Part shown: piece after piece, positions 45,401 through 51,289 of the stretch | How the letters are laid out: each line of letters opens with the position of its first letter | Position numbering within the stretch: position 1 is the stretch's first letter | NCBI GenBank assembly: GCA_028564705.1 | Contig: JAPXFQ010001662.1 | Coordinates: forward strand, 4,152,001-4,216,000 | Origin: Apricaphanius iberus | Lineage: Eukaryota > Chordata > Actinopteri > Cyprinodontiformes > Aphaniidae | Length of the DNA stretch: 64,000 nucleotides | Direction of reading: 5' to 3' | The notes under the pieces: model-generated | Told to the model about the DNA's origin: nothing | The model's database searches: none | Seen by the model: the letters and a program-made list of their open reading frames with translations, nothing else | Position numbers and translations under genes: made by a program

Positions 45401-45511
45401 CAAACACAGACAAAGAGTCGGGCATGGACGATAATAAGCTTACATTCAAAGACTTTTCCGGGTACTCACCCTGCTAAGGAGGGGGTTCATTTGTTCTCTG
45501 GACTCGTCCAT
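78..45511 (-). CDS. slc4a7: Electroneutral Na+/HCO3- cotransporter NBCn1, N-terminal part (9 exons; continues off the left edge)
   Basis: Nine minus-strand exons (45470-45511, 28034-28115, 23652-23801, 11987-12125, 11202-11362, 10132-10320, 6270-6656, 998-1113, 78-235) total 1424 coding bases, about 475 residues, with every splice phase matching. The product belongs to the SLC4 family, which moves sodium with bicarbonate across the plasma membrane and regulates cell pH. Only the cytosolic band-3-like N-terminal domain is encoded here; all membrane spans lie beyond position 1. Diagnostic stretches are the His/Arg-rich [87 protein letters not shown] and [19 protein letters not shown]4A8 and SLC4A10 share most of these; the start [12 protein letters not shown], like the mammalian NBCn1 N-terminus, and the long Ser/Pro-rich linker after the KNGEG stretch point to SLC4A7. 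Family assignment is near certain; the paralogue call is from memory of the proteins, not a search. Confidence 0.88.
236..997 (-). other. slc4a7 intron 8
   Basis: 762 bp of AT-rich sequence between a gtaacc donor and a ttcag acceptor. I see no gene, RNA or recognisable repeat in it. Confidence 0.8.
998..1113 (-). CDS. slc4a7: slc4a7 exon 8 (residues ~384-422)
   Basis: 116 bp. The acceptor is cctcttag|GACCAATGG at 1113 and the donor is AGCAAG|gtaacc at 998. It starts with two bases completing a glycine, then reads [30 protein letters not shown] and SSSVDFSK, and ends on a complete codon. The closing VDFSK followed by VDMNFM in exon 9 is the standard SLC4A7/8/10 junction. Its length is not a multiple of three, so skipping it would break the frame. 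Confidence 0.93.
1979..2179 (+). repeat. 3' end of an L2-like LINE (5'-truncated copy)
   Basis: About 200 bp that closely match the last 200 bp of the larger LINE at 29563-33019. Shared landmarks are agggagtttttcc, actgtcgct, catgcttgctcag, gaggg-attgctgag, cgatcttctgtggttct, aaagtgccttgagatgaca and the end ggcgctatataaataaactg followed by GAATT repeats. It is a dead-on-arrival fragment: only the untranslated 3' end was copied in. Confidence 0.85.
4290..4312 (+). repeat. Poly-G tract, 23 G
   Basis: An uninterrupted run of 23 G preceded by seven T. It lies in intron 7 and would be poly-C in the slc4a7 transcript. Length is likely to be variable and error-prone in assembly. Confidence 0.95.
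5863..5875 (+). repeat. Poly-G tract, 13 G
   Basis: A run of 13 G in intron 7, about 400 bp from the cassette exon's 3' end; poly-C on the transcript strand. Confidence 0.9.
6270..6656 (-). CDS. slc4a7: slc4a7 exon 7, optional-cassette-like Ser/Pro-rich linker (residues ~255-383)
   Basis: 387 bp (129 codons). The acceptor is tcccctgttag|GAGAGGG at 6656. It begins by completing the glycine of the conserved NGEG, then reads [32 protein letters not shown], a Ser/Thr/Pro-rich stretch, [15 protein letters not shown] and finally HELLPLEG. The only phase-compatible end is TTAGAAG|gcaaat, a GC donor: later GT candidates give the wrong phase or create a stop codon. Because its length is a multiple of three and both neighbours tolerate its absence, it can be skipped in frame. 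In mammals the corresponding segment of NBCn1 is an alternatively spliced cassette; that this one is spliced the same way is inference. Confidence 0.85.
7391..7541 (+). repeat. Dispersed teleost repeat, retroposon 3'-end type
   Basis: It contains cagtgtgtgaatgtgtgtg, gaatgactgaatgtagtg and aaagcgctacacaagtacaag, then atttac. This pattern recurs widely in fish genomes as the 3' end of a retroposon. A related fragment occurs at 51100-51255. Class assignment is from memory and uncertain. Confidence 0.5.
7878..9145 (-). mobile_element. Tc1-like transposon relic with both termini
   Basis: 1268 bp flanked by TA (7876-7877 and 9146-9147). The termini are inverted: cagttgggcaaaaaagtatt at the left and, read on the other strand, cggtggggcaaaaaagtatt at the right. 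The interior is an antisense, frame-broken Tc1 transposase, recognisable from its antisense sequence (cccattcttccatgcagatc, ggatcattgtcatgct, agcagccccaaaacataatg). No intact frame remains, so it is non-autonomous and old. Confidence 0.85.
10132..10320 (-). CDS. slc4a7: slc4a7 exon 6 (residues ~192-254)
   Basis: 189 bp. The acceptor is tgcattgcag|ACATGCTC at 10320 and the donor is AAAAACG|gtgaga at 10132. It completes an Asp codon and encodes [16 protein letters not shown], then [20 protein letters not shown] and [16 protein letters not shown], leaving one G for the next exon. The histidine-rich HHHQNE followed by RIPLVRS is typical of the NBCn1/NDCBE/NBCn2 branch. Confidence 0.95.
10480..11010 (+). 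mobile_element. Degenerate Tc1-like transposase relic
   Basis: In intron 5. It retains Tc1-type landmarks: gcagtattatgctgtgggag, then aagagcacaattatctaa, gatgactacagaaagcat and a terminal agggggtgtatgtatttatt. No frame of useful length survives and the left terminus is not clear. Confidence 0.6.
11202..11362 (-). CDS. slc4a7: slc4a7 exon 5 (residues ~138-191)
   Basis: 161 bp. The acceptor is tgcatcag|ATGG at 11362 and the donor is GCAG|gtaaat at 11202. The first base completes an Arg codon, then [39 protein letters not shown] and [14 protein letters not shown]. This is the cytosolic-domain core shared across Na+-coupled SLC4 transporters. Confidence 0.96.
11987..12125 (-). CDS. slc4a7: slc4a7 exon 4 (residues ~92-138)
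   Basis: 139 bp. The acceptor is gtgtccaag|ACACACC at 12125 and the donor is ACCGCCAG|gttaga at 11987. It reads [36 protein letters not shown] and ATEWRETA, with a final split Arg codon. The donor gttaga is weak but phase and homology leave no alternative. Confidence 0.95.
12484..12935 (-). mobile_element. Remnant of a non-LTR retrotransposon: RT active-site motif joined to its C-terminus
   Basis: Read on the minus strand, codons at 12902-12891 give YMDD within [12 protein letters not shown], a reverse-transcriptase active site. Within about 30 bases it runs into VIGALGA and, after a frame change, [20 protein letters not shown] then [15 protein letters not shown] and a stop. These lie far apart in intact R2-like elements of fish, as I remember them, so an internal deletion has fused them. 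The 12484-12550 stretch (minus: ccttgaattgccttgtgttg, then tacaaataaaattgctttgc) has the form of a LINE/SINE 3' tail. Clade is uncertain. Confidence 0.55.
13622..13976. mobile_element. hAT-like non-autonomous element (degenerate)
   Basis: It starts near gggatacactggtatcggg and ends near ggtattgttgcatcc, with tatcggt-type motifs at both ends. Its interior (for example caccatcattcgttataaca and cttatttcaca-like runs) matches the interior of the 17459-18770 element in the opposite orientation. A further end-like fragment (atcagtatcggatcggtatc) follows at about 14029-14060. Confidence 0.5.
15570..15582 (+). repeat. Poly-G tract, 13 G
   Basis: A run of 13 G within a locally GC-rich patch (15520-15660) of intron 3. 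Confidence 0.9.
17459..18770. mobile_element. hAT-like non-autonomous element with 8-bp target duplication
   Basis: 1312 bp bounded by direct repeats ATTCTGAA (17451-17458 and 18771-18778). The termini are inverted and similar: cagggatgca at the left; taggaatgca at the right, read on the other strand. Both ends carry the tatcggt/ccgata motifs seen at 13622-13976. The 8-bp duplication is the hallmark of hAT elements. No transposase frame is present. The middle (about 17560-18500) contains what looks like a second, nested AT-rich element. Confidence 0.75.
18416..18454 (+). repeat. (TTA)n microsatellite
   Basis: About 13 tandem TTA units, inside the hAT-like element. Confidence 0.95.
19341..19365 (-). 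repeat. Pentanucleotide tail (ATCTT)n of the LINE
   Basis: On the plus strand it is TAAGA repeated about five times directly beyond the LINE 3' end. Such simple tails are made during target-primed reverse transcription of some LINE families. Confidence 0.85.
19791..20399 (-). pseudogene. LINE reverse transcriptase, C-terminal part
   Basis: 202-residue frame following the FSDD box. It contains [20 protein letters not shown], then [32 protein letters not shown] and [19 protein letters not shown], the post-palm and thumb regions of a LINE RT. It ends at a stop 45 codons after [11 protein letters not shown]. It is part of the broken element, not a host gene. Confidence 0.85.
20399..20803 (-). 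pseudogene. LINE reverse transcriptase, N-terminal RT part (broken)
   Basis: This frame holds the RT finger/palm start with [15 protein letters not shown], the first catalytic Asp box. It then loses the frame after [12 protein letters not shown]. The continuation with GAPQGT and FSDD is in another frame, which runs on to 19791. It belongs to the element at 19341-21935. Confidence 0.8.
21762..21796. repeat. Perfect 15-bp hairpin inside the LINE endonuclease region
   Basis: Arms tagcactctacatac (21762-21776) and gtatgtagagtgcta (21782-21796) are exact reverse complements with a 5-nt loop tgtgt. The right arm is the normal LINE coding sequence; the left arm is an inverted copy of it. Confidence 0.95.
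23165..23510 (+). repeat. Dispersed AT-rich repeat, copy 1
   Basis: It begins gggatgtgagatgatatcgg, followed by tattgcgatac, and contains aatggaaccattaatgatga then cagtgatttttgta and tcagctagatctagtaataa. An inverted copy of the same sequence lies at 61265-61440. The start resembles the ends of non-autonomous hAT-type elements. No coding sequence. Confidence 0.6.
23652..23801 (-). CDS. slc4a7: slc4a7 exon 3 (residues ~42-91)
   Basis: 150 bp. The acceptor is tttctcccag|GTCACAG at 23801 and the donor is AGTAATG|gttggg at 23652. It completes a Ser codon, then [17 protein letters not shown] and the basic [17 protein letters not shown], then [13 protein letters not shown], leaving G to form the Asp of DTPSQRV in exon 4. 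The basic cluster is a family hallmark of the NBCn1/NBCn2/NDCBE N-terminus. Confidence 0.94.
24846..25150 (-). repeat. tRNA-derived SINE (teleost type)
   Basis: On the minus strand it begins gggctgcacagtggcatagt. An A-box-like ggtagcactg (within 25134-25120) and a B-box-like gagtttaaatccc (25096-25084) follow, spaced as in tRNA-derived pol III promoters. The body contains cccacagtccaaaaacatg and tctaaattccccttaggtgt, and ends gactgctggggatagg. These match a SINE family common in fish, as I remember it. The B box has drifted from GGTTCGAATCC, so it is probably silent. Confidence 0.75.
25655..26626. mobile_element. TTAA-flanked element with terminal inverted repeats
   Basis: 972 bp between TTAA (25651-25654) and TTAA (26627-26630). 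The ends are inverted: agagcctatatcatgcaaaa at the left and agggactatatcatgctatt at the right, read on the other strand. TTAA duplications point to piggyBac or Kolobok superfamilies. The interior has no transposase I can recognise, so it would need to be mobilised in trans. Confidence 0.7.
28034..28115 (-). CDS. slc4a7: slc4a7 exon 2 (residues 15-41)
   Basis: 82 bp. The acceptor is tgtttccag|GGTCTAG at 28115 and the donor is GGAAA|gtaagt at 28034. It reads [20 protein letters not shown] and then YETDDLE, plus one base of the Ser codon finished in exon 3. The EEALVD-GKTS pattern followed by E-HRAVY is the family N-terminal signature. It is the first exon shared by any alternative 5' ends. Confidence 0.93.
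29563..31902 (+). pseudogene. L2-like LINE ORF2: endonuclease tail plus reverse transcriptase (5'-truncated, frame open)
   Basis: About 780 codons without a stop. The open frame extends into the target duplication, and the first in-frame ATG is at 29638 (MSDHFLITF), so no native start remains. Residue numbers here count from 29554. [12 protein letters not shown] and the SDHF motif near residue 30 are the end of the apurinic-type endonuclease. The RT follows: [53 protein letters not shown] (catalytic Asp ~420), [18 protein letters not shown] (~469), then [11 protein letters not shown] (catalytic DD ~505-506). The C-terminal region has [32 protein letters not shown] and [11 protein letters not shown], typical of L2-like elements. 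In intact relatives the enzyme nicks DNA and copies its RNA at the nick; this copy lacks most of the nuclease and cannot be autonomous. Confidence 0.88.
29563..33019 (+). mobile_element. L2-like LINE, 5'-truncated, with target duplication
   Basis: About 3.45 kb. The direct repeat attgttttgt flanks it at 29553-29562 and 33016-33025 (the first four bases overlap the tail repeat). It begins in the endonuclease domain, so the promoter, any ORF1 and most of the endonuclease are missing. A reverse-transcriptase frame runs uninterrupted to 31902. A 1.1-kb 3' untranslated region with a GC-rich block (32050-32430) ends in ggcgctatataaataaactg followed by GAATT repeats. The clean frame and recognisable duplication suggest a fairly recent insertion. 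It lies in intron 1 opposite to slc4a7 transcription. Confidence 0.88.
34616..34671. repeat. 21-bp perfect hairpin over an AT loop
   Basis: The left arm (34616-34636) is aaaaaagatggactcataaa plus t. The right arm (34651-34671) is its exact reverse complement. The loop is 14 nt of TA repeats. The same 21 nt recur at 35376-35396 inside the Tc1 relic. Confidence 0.95.
34690..35560 (+). mobile_element. Degenerate Tc1-like transposon
   Basis: Near 35320-35530 the plus strand keeps a Tc1 transposase pattern: ctctgaagtacagtggtgga then ggatcatgtg, gaggtggaattcacaaaaaa, aattatgtggaaaactattg and ataatgccaagtggtttaag. In related fish elements these follow one another in the catalytic domain. There is no open frame, and the termini are not certain. 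Confidence 0.55.
35979..35994 (+). repeat. Poly-G tract, 16 G
   Basis: A run of 16 G about 65 bp left of the 40-bp hairpin, in intron 1. Confidence 0.9.
36060..36166. repeat. Perfect 40-bp inverted repeat with 27-nt loop
   Basis: The arm 36060-36099 begins cttactgtagcattcagtca and ends tattgagaaggccagaact. The arm 36127-36166 is its exact reverse complement over all 40 bases. The loop 36100-36126 begins attaagctgtccgtgtc. The left flank repeats cttactgtatatatctta-like sequence. If transcribed on either strand the RNA would fold into a long perfect stem. I recognise no known microRNA in it. Confidence 0.95.
37030..38450 (+). mobile_element. Tc1-like transposon relic, interrupted by a MITE
   Basis: The left end contains gtgaaaaagtattctccccc; the right end has agggggaaaaagcaaaaaca. 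Between them, on the plus strand, are transposase traces: ggtggtagtgtgattgtctt, then ttttcacaattaatatgtgg, and attctgttctctagcaaaaa right after the MITE. Joining across the MITE restores the order expected of a Tc1 coding region. No open frame remains. Confidence 0.65.
37310..37680. mobile_element. 371-bp MITE with 20-bp perfect TIRs and TAA duplication
   Basis: The ends are exact inverted repeats: agcctagtttatacttctcc at 37310-37329 and its reverse complement at 37661-37680. TAA flanks both sides (37307-37309 and 37681-37683), the target type of PIF/Harbinger elements. It interrupts a Tc1 transposase relic, so the empty site can be inferred from the host element. No coding capacity. Confidence 0.85.
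39229..39388 (-). CDS. Candidate alternative first exon of slc4a7 (12-codon start)
   Basis: On the minus strand an ATG at 39264, with an in-frame TAA directly before it, opens [12 protein letters not shown] and reaches a donor ACG|gtatgt at 39229/39228. The phase is 0, exactly what exon 2 needs, giving [12 protein letters not shown] joined to [14 protein letters not shown] box and CCAAT motif lie upstream. Mammalian NBCn1 also has two alternative N-termini before the same exon, but this peptide does not resemble the mammalian one I know. Against it: the ATG context is weak at -3, and an upstream ATG at 39278 is out of frame. The 5' limit is a guess from the TATA position. Confidence 0.33.
39414..39498 (-). 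promoter_or_regulatory. Candidate TATA/CCAAT promoter inside intron 1
   Basis: TATAAA reads on the minus strand at 39419-39414, and CCAAT is present at 39494-39498, about 80 bp upstream of it. The surrounding 39300-39500 is clearly more GC-rich than the intron around it. The spacing would put a start site near 39388. Confidence 0.4.
42560..43060 (+). mobile_element. Tc1-like relic, 5' part of transposase gene
   Basis: It contains gtttgttagagaacattatt then gaacaaacggtgtcatggag, followed by gttgtagagaagtttaaagc and aacatctcccagagaactgt. This is the usual start of Tc1 transposases in fish, including the helix-turn-helix region. An in-frame stop and frameshifts follow, and the catalytic part is not recognisable. 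A sister fragment lies at 63800-63955. Confidence 0.6.
44410..44702. mobile_element. 293-bp MITE with ~46-bp inverted ends
   Basis: The left end begins ccggtgttgtgcgagaatct and continues gttcccctgaaatattctgt. The right end, read on the other strand, begins ccggtgtagtgcgaaaatct with the same continuation: two mismatches in about 46 bp. The core is rich in ctaaccctaac-like units. No target duplication is obvious. It sits about 770 bp downstream of exon 1. Confidence 0.75.
45470..45511 (-). CDS. slc4a7: slc4a7 exon 1, coding part (residues 1-14)
   Basis: The ATG at 45511 opens [14 protein letters not shown] and the donor is AGCAGG|gtgagt at 45470/45469, a strong site in phase 0. Its context (gcc before, G after) is favourable. 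I see no earlier ATG in this frame: the frame stays open upstream to about 45631 but the first triplet there is GTG. The start resembles the mammalian NBCn1 N-terminus, including EQM and PLL. The 5' untranslated part extends right by an unknown distance. Confidence 0.85.
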
Positions 45512-45689
45512 GGCTCTTGTCGTCAGTTTCTCAGCCCAACATCTGTCTTCAGTTACCACTTGAAGTCCTGTAAAAGGCCGGGTGACACTTCGCTGAGGGC
45601 TGGCTCCACATTCTCCTAACGACAGAAACACGCCTCAAAAATGATTGACAGCGAGGTACCCAGTTAGCTTTCAGAACTCTGTTCTGTAG

Positions 45690-45724
45690 ACCAATCAGCT
45701 TCAATGACGTAACAATAGGGCGGG
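45690..45724 (-). promoter_or_regulatory. Probable slc4a7 core promoter elements
   Basis: Within 35 bp lie CCAAT (45691-45695), a CRE-like TGACGTAA (45705-45712) and a GC box GGGCGGG (45718-45724), 180-215 bp upstream of the exon 1 ATG. This is the make-up of a TATA-less housekeeping-type promoter. The transcription start is probably between 45520 and 45690. Confidence 0.55.
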
Positions 45725-45759
45725 ATATTTTTTTTCTGCCGCATGAAAGAAGTCCCAAG

Positions 45760-48700
45760 CGGGAGTTGTGTGTACAGAAGGGTTCTTTCCCCGTCCTGTA
45801 ATTTAATGATCTTACTTTGCTTATAGAGTATTGTTAAAACAAAGTTAAAATTACAAGCACATTCTTAGGTTCAATTTAGTTATTATAGACGGTTCACAAG
45901 AAATCATCTCAAGGCTCTTTTCAAAGCAAGTCTATTATGATACAGGTGCATCTCAGCAAATCAGTAGGCTATATGATTGAAAGTAATTAATTCCAAAAGT
46001 AAAAGTAACATAGTACATATATTCTTTACAAAGAATAACATGTTTAAGGTGGAATTTTTCTGTTAACTATGAATATTTCCTTAAAGTTAAATAAATCGTG
46101 TTACATCAAGGCAATAATTAAAAGAATTGTTTTTATTTCACAAATATGTAATCAAATAATTATGACTGCTGACTCTCCATACCTCCATAAGGATAACCTA
46201 CAAAATGTCATTGTTAAAGAATATATTTTTTCAGTACTGTAACCAAGCATATGAATGAGAGTTGAGTGTCACAAAATTTTGTAGTAAAATACAGTGAAAA
46301 ATGTTTTTTTGATTATTTGTCAAAGTTAACAAAAATAAGCTATTATTGCTTGATTAAACATATTAATATGTGTGTAATAAATCTTTTTGAGTTTCACTAA
46401 AAAACTCAAATACAAATTTAACATTAAAAGAAAAATTTCAAAACATATAGAAAGTCATTGGAAATTTAAAGATTAAAAGTAAAAAAGAACAATCATTAGT
46501 AAGATCATCAATCAAAACTTGCGTTGCACCGATACCGGTCATCAACATGCTTTGCATTTGCGTGTTTCCAAACTGCACAAACAAAATGACCAAGTGGACT
46601 AAGTTCAGCTTCCACAGGCTACCTTTTTACAACCTGTGCAGACTCCAGCTGTAATGGTGGACAGGTGTAACGTCATTTAAATTTCCGGTTGGTGTAAATT
46701 GGAATTGGTTGGATTAAAACCCTGTAAAAACACTGGATGACAACAATAAAGCACCTCAGAGATGCTACAAACTCACAGGGGAATAGCAATGGTGACTCAT
46801 AGCGAAACATTGGTGAAATGAAGAAGTTTTATGCCAGCTAATGTCTTATTTAGAGGCTGCACTTTGGTTGCCCTATTAGCTCCCAATTTATTGATATAAG
46901 CTGATCAAGAAAGGATATAAACTTCTCCCTAAGGACTCCTAGTGGCTCTAAACTTGTCTGGGTGAGTAAATGAACATAATGCATGCTCTGAATAAGGTCC
47001 AGGTTGAAAAACAAAACAGTACTTTCTATAGTGTATATTATTTTTATATTTTATTCCCTGTCTGCGCCATTTTCTGAAAGTATCCAAAAGGTCATTATTC
47101 TATGAATGCCCTTGTCTAGGATCTGTCCATCCATCTATTGCTCATTTTCTTATATTGTCTGTCTTTTAAATTTAAAGCCCGAAAACTCTGGAAGTATCTG
47201 GCATAAACTATTGCTAACTTTGATTTAAATGCTTTAGGAAGTGCTAAAAAAGGACTGAGAACTATAAATATATGCCTTGAAAAGTGTGAAATTTCAAAGC
47301 AGAAAAAAATTTGGGAACCATGTGTCTTGTTGGAACTGGATTTGGAAGTCTCAGATAGCATTCTCATTCTCTTAACACCTCAGTGAACTTCTGTCTCTTT
47401 AACTCAAATTCCAATCAATACTTTGTACTTAAATTTCAGTATCATCCACTTTCTTTATCTGCTGTATGTTTACAGACAGACAGCCACTTTGGCACAGTGA
47501 TAGTGGCAGCAGCTGCTATACTTAGAGCAGAAGCTCAGCAGTTGAAATCCAGGACAGGGCAAAACTCCAGCCACATTGTACTTTACTAAAGTGGGAAGCC
47601 TACTACTAGAGCCATTCTAGCTCAGACCGCCTGGATTAAGGACGTCTGTACTAGATTATAGGGGCAACCAAAACATAAGATGAAAGCACAAAGCCCTTTT
47701 TTATATTTCTGAGTGTCTTTGAGTCAGGTCTCTGTCCTTTCTTGAGATCTCAACAAAAAAGTTTTTTAGGAAAAACTGGCTAAATTAAGACAAACACAAT
47801 TTGAAGCACACTTCTGGGCAAATACGCCACCCAGATTTGTACCATTATTATTGTACCATTATCATTATCATTATTGGTTTATTTGTACAATTATCAAGAC
47901 ATCCATTCAAAAAAGTTGTGGAGATGTTTAAGATGGCAACAAGTTATTTTACATAAACCAATGATTTATGTAACTTCCCATTCTTAAAAGCATTTAGAAC
48001 CAGAAAAATGCATTTCTGTTTACATGGTTGTATATTGCATCATAGTTACAGTTAATGCAAGCTTTACTCAAAAGCTATAAAGATGATGTGATTAAGTTTC
48101 TGAGTGTTTGATGTTTTTGGAGTTTCTCTTAGTCCATAATTTTACTGTATAATTAAGCTTGAGTGATATGTAACCAAGTATTAAAATGCTTTTTGTTTCT
48201 AATTCAAAGTAAAAACGTGCAGACTTTCTAAAATCTCAGTAGTTTTTGCTCTTTTACCTTAGACCTAGTTAGGGTAGTTGTAAACCTGCTTTTATCAAAG
48301 TCACATGATCACTTTAAGCTTTTAAACCAATTTTACCTGCACCTGTGATTTAGTCTGAACACGCTACCATATTTATGACTAAATCCTCTTTGCTCAACCA
48401 GAAGTCTCAGTATTAGATAATATAGGAAGCTACAACAATTCTATCACTTTCTAGTGTTTCTATCTACGTATTTATCAACATAATACTAATCTGTTGCATT
48501 GTTCACCAGTATAACACCATATAACCTGGGAAAGGTTCAAATGTACTAAGAAAACCCATCAGATGGTAGAATGGTTGAACAGTTCCTGTCTTATTTTAAA
48601 CACTGAACAACTTTATTTCTGGAAACCACCACAAACTTTACATTACTTTAGATTTCAGCCAAATGACCCACATTTACAAACCTGGGTGTTACCCATGAAT

Positions 48701-48990
48701 CAGACATTACATATATATTTACATATATTACATAACTAATGTCAAAAAGTTAGAAATCACATTAGAATTCAGATTTTCAATGTTTATATATGAAACAAAA
48801 TCTCATAAAGTTGACACAACAAGGGAAAGTTTTAATAAAATGACCTAACCATCACTGTGGCTCAGCACCACAAAAACTTGTCAAATACTGTAGCTTAAGT
48901 TTAACTATGCCTACAAAGGGTTTTAATACATTTTAAAGAAATATTCAAATGTTTAACTCCTCCCTTTTGCTTTTGCTGAATTGCCCTAAA
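45760..48990. other. Upstream intergenic region, no gene seen
   Basis: AT-rich. A degenerate SINE-like stretch lies at 47480-47585 (tttggcacagtgatagtggc, then cagcagttgaaatccaggac, resembling a B box). ATT-type simple sequence occurs near 47840-47875. About 45950-46500 may be an old mariner-type remnant but I cannot fix its ends. No coding exon is recognisable. Confidence 0.5.
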
Positions 48991-48999
48991 GAAACAACA

Positions 49000-50760
49000 A
49001 TTTATTTTTATAATGGTGAAGAAAATAAGTAATTGGTAAACAACAAAAGTTCACCTCGATACTTTGTAATGTATCCTTGCTTGGGAATGACAGACGTCAA
49101 ACGTTTCCCATGGAGCCTCCTTCAAAACACAATGCTACCATCTGTGGCACCATCAATGCCAGCATCAATGAGCCTTTTGGTAATTCATAAGTGGTCAGCC
49201 TGTGGCAGCAGTGTTGTATGGTGAGGTGTTTTTCACAGAAGATTAAGCAATGGTGGGCTAAAGGTGGTCTTGGGGGTGGTGTCCATCCTGTCAACGTGCA
49301 GGGCTGTGTATAAACTGTGAGACGGAAGAGTCAGTGGTAAACAATCAAAATGTTAGATGTAACTTGTTTTTGTACCAACTGAAGCCCTGCTTCACAAGTC
49401 TGTTTGCGAGCCACTCCAAAAGGTTGCTGTCTCCCCATGAACTGCCATGTGGTCTTCAGCTCTTAAAGCCAGAAGCTTTCGAACCCCTACATCATTTCAG
49501 TTTGCCGTTTAAGCTCATACAGTTTAAAAAATTGAAACAATCTCCCTATGTTTACTTGGATCGTAAATACTGTTGCCGTCCAGGGCTCTGGGCTACATTT
49601 CGAACATCATCATGGCATCGCCCTCTATTGCGCCAAGGCGTTATCCTCATTCAATATTGCTCATTCAAGCCATGCAGCAATATTGCAATGATATTACTAT
49701 CAAGCTTTCTGACACAAATGCTGCAATATTCAAAAGGACATCTGTGCACTGCCATGCCAAGCGCATTTAAAGGACACACTATGCCGGCAATATTACCCCA
49801 AAATGCTGCTATGGTGTGTCTTTTGAATCATTCTCAGGTCTTCACCAGGTTTGGACACACTGTATCTGGTATTTTCTCCCATTCTTCCATGCAGATTTTC
49901 TACAGAGCTGGGATGAGCAACTTGGACTTTAAATTCCCTCCACAGAATCTCTATTGGATTTAGGCTGGAGATTGGCTAGGCCACTATAGTACCTCGAAAT
50001 GCCTCTGTTTTATTTCCCAGGCAGATTGTTTGGGAACATTGTCATGCTGGAAGATCCATCCACGTTTCATTTTTTCATTCTTCTCACTGATAGACGGAGG
50101 TTTTTACCTAAAATCTCATGATACATGGCACCATTCATTTTTTCTTTAATACAGATCAGTCTTCCTGTCTCCTTTGCAGAAAAGCAGCCTAAAAGTATTA
50201 TGTTTCCACCTCCATGATTCCCAGTGGGTATAGTGTTTTTGGGATGGAACTCAGCATTCTTGCTCACTCAAACACAGCAAGGGGAATTTTTATCAAAGAG
50301 TTCTATTTTGGTCTCATCTGACCACATGACATTCTCGCAATCCTCCTCTGAATCATCCAGGTCTCTGGTAAACATTAGACAGGCCTGGACATGTGCTGTC
50401 TTAAGCAGGGGGACCTTTTGAGCATTACAGGATTTTAGGTAGTAGTACTGTGCTACTTTTTTTTTACTGTGGTACCTGCTCTCTTTTTCAGTTCATTGAC
50501 CATTTCTCCCTGTGTAGTCCAGGGCAGTTTCCTAATTGTTCCTAAGATCATGTGTAGGCTATCCCATGAGATGAGATCTTGCATGGAGCCCCAGGTTGAG
50601 TGAGTCGGTGAATGAGCTTGTATTTATACCATTTTCTAATAACTGCTACAACTGTGAATCTCTTCTGACCAAGCTACTTACCTACTGTATGTTGCAGATG
50701 TACAATCACCCTGGTGTCCTTAGATAGCTCTCTGGCCTTGGCTATGGTTGAGGTTCACTG
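49000..50760 (-). mobile_element. Tc1-like transposon relic, split by a ~720-bp insertion
   Basis: The plus strand follows the same order as the relic at 7878-9145: tactttgtaatgtatccttg, gacagacgtcaaacgtttcc, then after a gap tcttcaccaggtttggacac, cccattcttccatgcagatt, gggaacattgtcatgctgg, agcagcctaaaagtattatg and gtgtccttagatagctctct. The transposase is therefore antisense (minus) and fully degenerate. The inserted block is listed separately. Confidence 0.75.
49113..49836. mobile_element. Unclassified insertion inside the Tc1 relic
   Basis: Two parts that are adjacent in the related relic at 7878-9145 are separated here by about 724 bp. The block has no recognisable coding sequence, terminal repeats or target duplication. 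It contains caatattgcaatgatatta-like AT-rich sequence and a GC-richer part near 49590-49650. Insertion rather than deletion elsewhere is inferred from that comparison. Confidence 0.5.
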
Positions 50761-51099
50761 TAAACCTGAACAGTACAATGAACTCAAAAGTTGTATAATC
50801 AATGTAATTAAAAGTAGCAACCAAGTCAAACCAGGTTAAAATGTATAACCAGATTCAACTTTTACTGTAGTTATATGTTTAATGGAATTAAAGATTCTGA
50901 GTAAATGAAATCTTCTTATCAAAAGTTATGAGTAAAGAGACATGATACCCTCATGATGACAGGCACTGTGACTGTGTTCATTGCAGGAGGAGGAGTAAGA
51001 GTCACTGACTAAAGAAGGGTTGTTTGCAACCATGGCTAAGGTGGTAGAAATTCATCACACAAACAGTGGGTCTCCAGTTAAAAGCCCTGTTCTATCTGT

Positions 51100-51255
51100 G
51101 TTAGTTGGTGTATCCCTGGGCATGACACTTATTCAGTTTTACCTGCTGATGATATTCAGCAGTAGGGATAGGAGAGCTTTGGTTTTTGCCACTCTGCTCC
51201 AGGGCAGCTGTGGCCACAAAGCTGGCTACCACCCTCAGTGTGTGTATTACTGAAT
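51100..51255 (+). repeat. Dispersed teleost repeat, related to 7391-7541
   Basis: It contains tgtatccctgggcatgacac, ctccagggcagctgtggcca and ctaccaccctcagtgtgtg. This is the same retroposon-like 3' consensus as at 7391-7541, but less complete. Confidence 0.5.
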
Positions 51256-51289
51256 GTGGTATAAAACCCTTTATATCCTTCTTACTGAA

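Larger units (their letters stand above)
28116..45469 (-). other. slc4a7 intron 1 (17.4 kb), with repeats and a candidate second promoter
   Basis: It holds the L2-like LINE (29563-33019), Tc1 relics (34690-35560, 37030-38450, 42560-43060), a TAA-flanked MITE (37310-37680), two hairpins (34616-34671, 36060-36166), a candidate alternative first exon (39229-39390) and a MITE (44410-44702). About 35600-35670 is C-rich, and may be the end of a further hAT-like element. The gaps 28120-29560, 33020-34610, 39600-42550 and 43060-44400 are AT-rich with nothing I can name. Confidence 0.6.

Noticed and set aside
45512..45631. Upstream extension of the slc4a7 frame
   Set aside because: The frame stays open but the first triplet used as a start would be GTG; the ATG at 45511 is the first ATG and matches the known N-terminus of the family.
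47116..47367. 83-codon minus-strand ORF
   Set aside because: No motif or similarity; AT-rich intergenic DNA with the usual density of chance ORFs.
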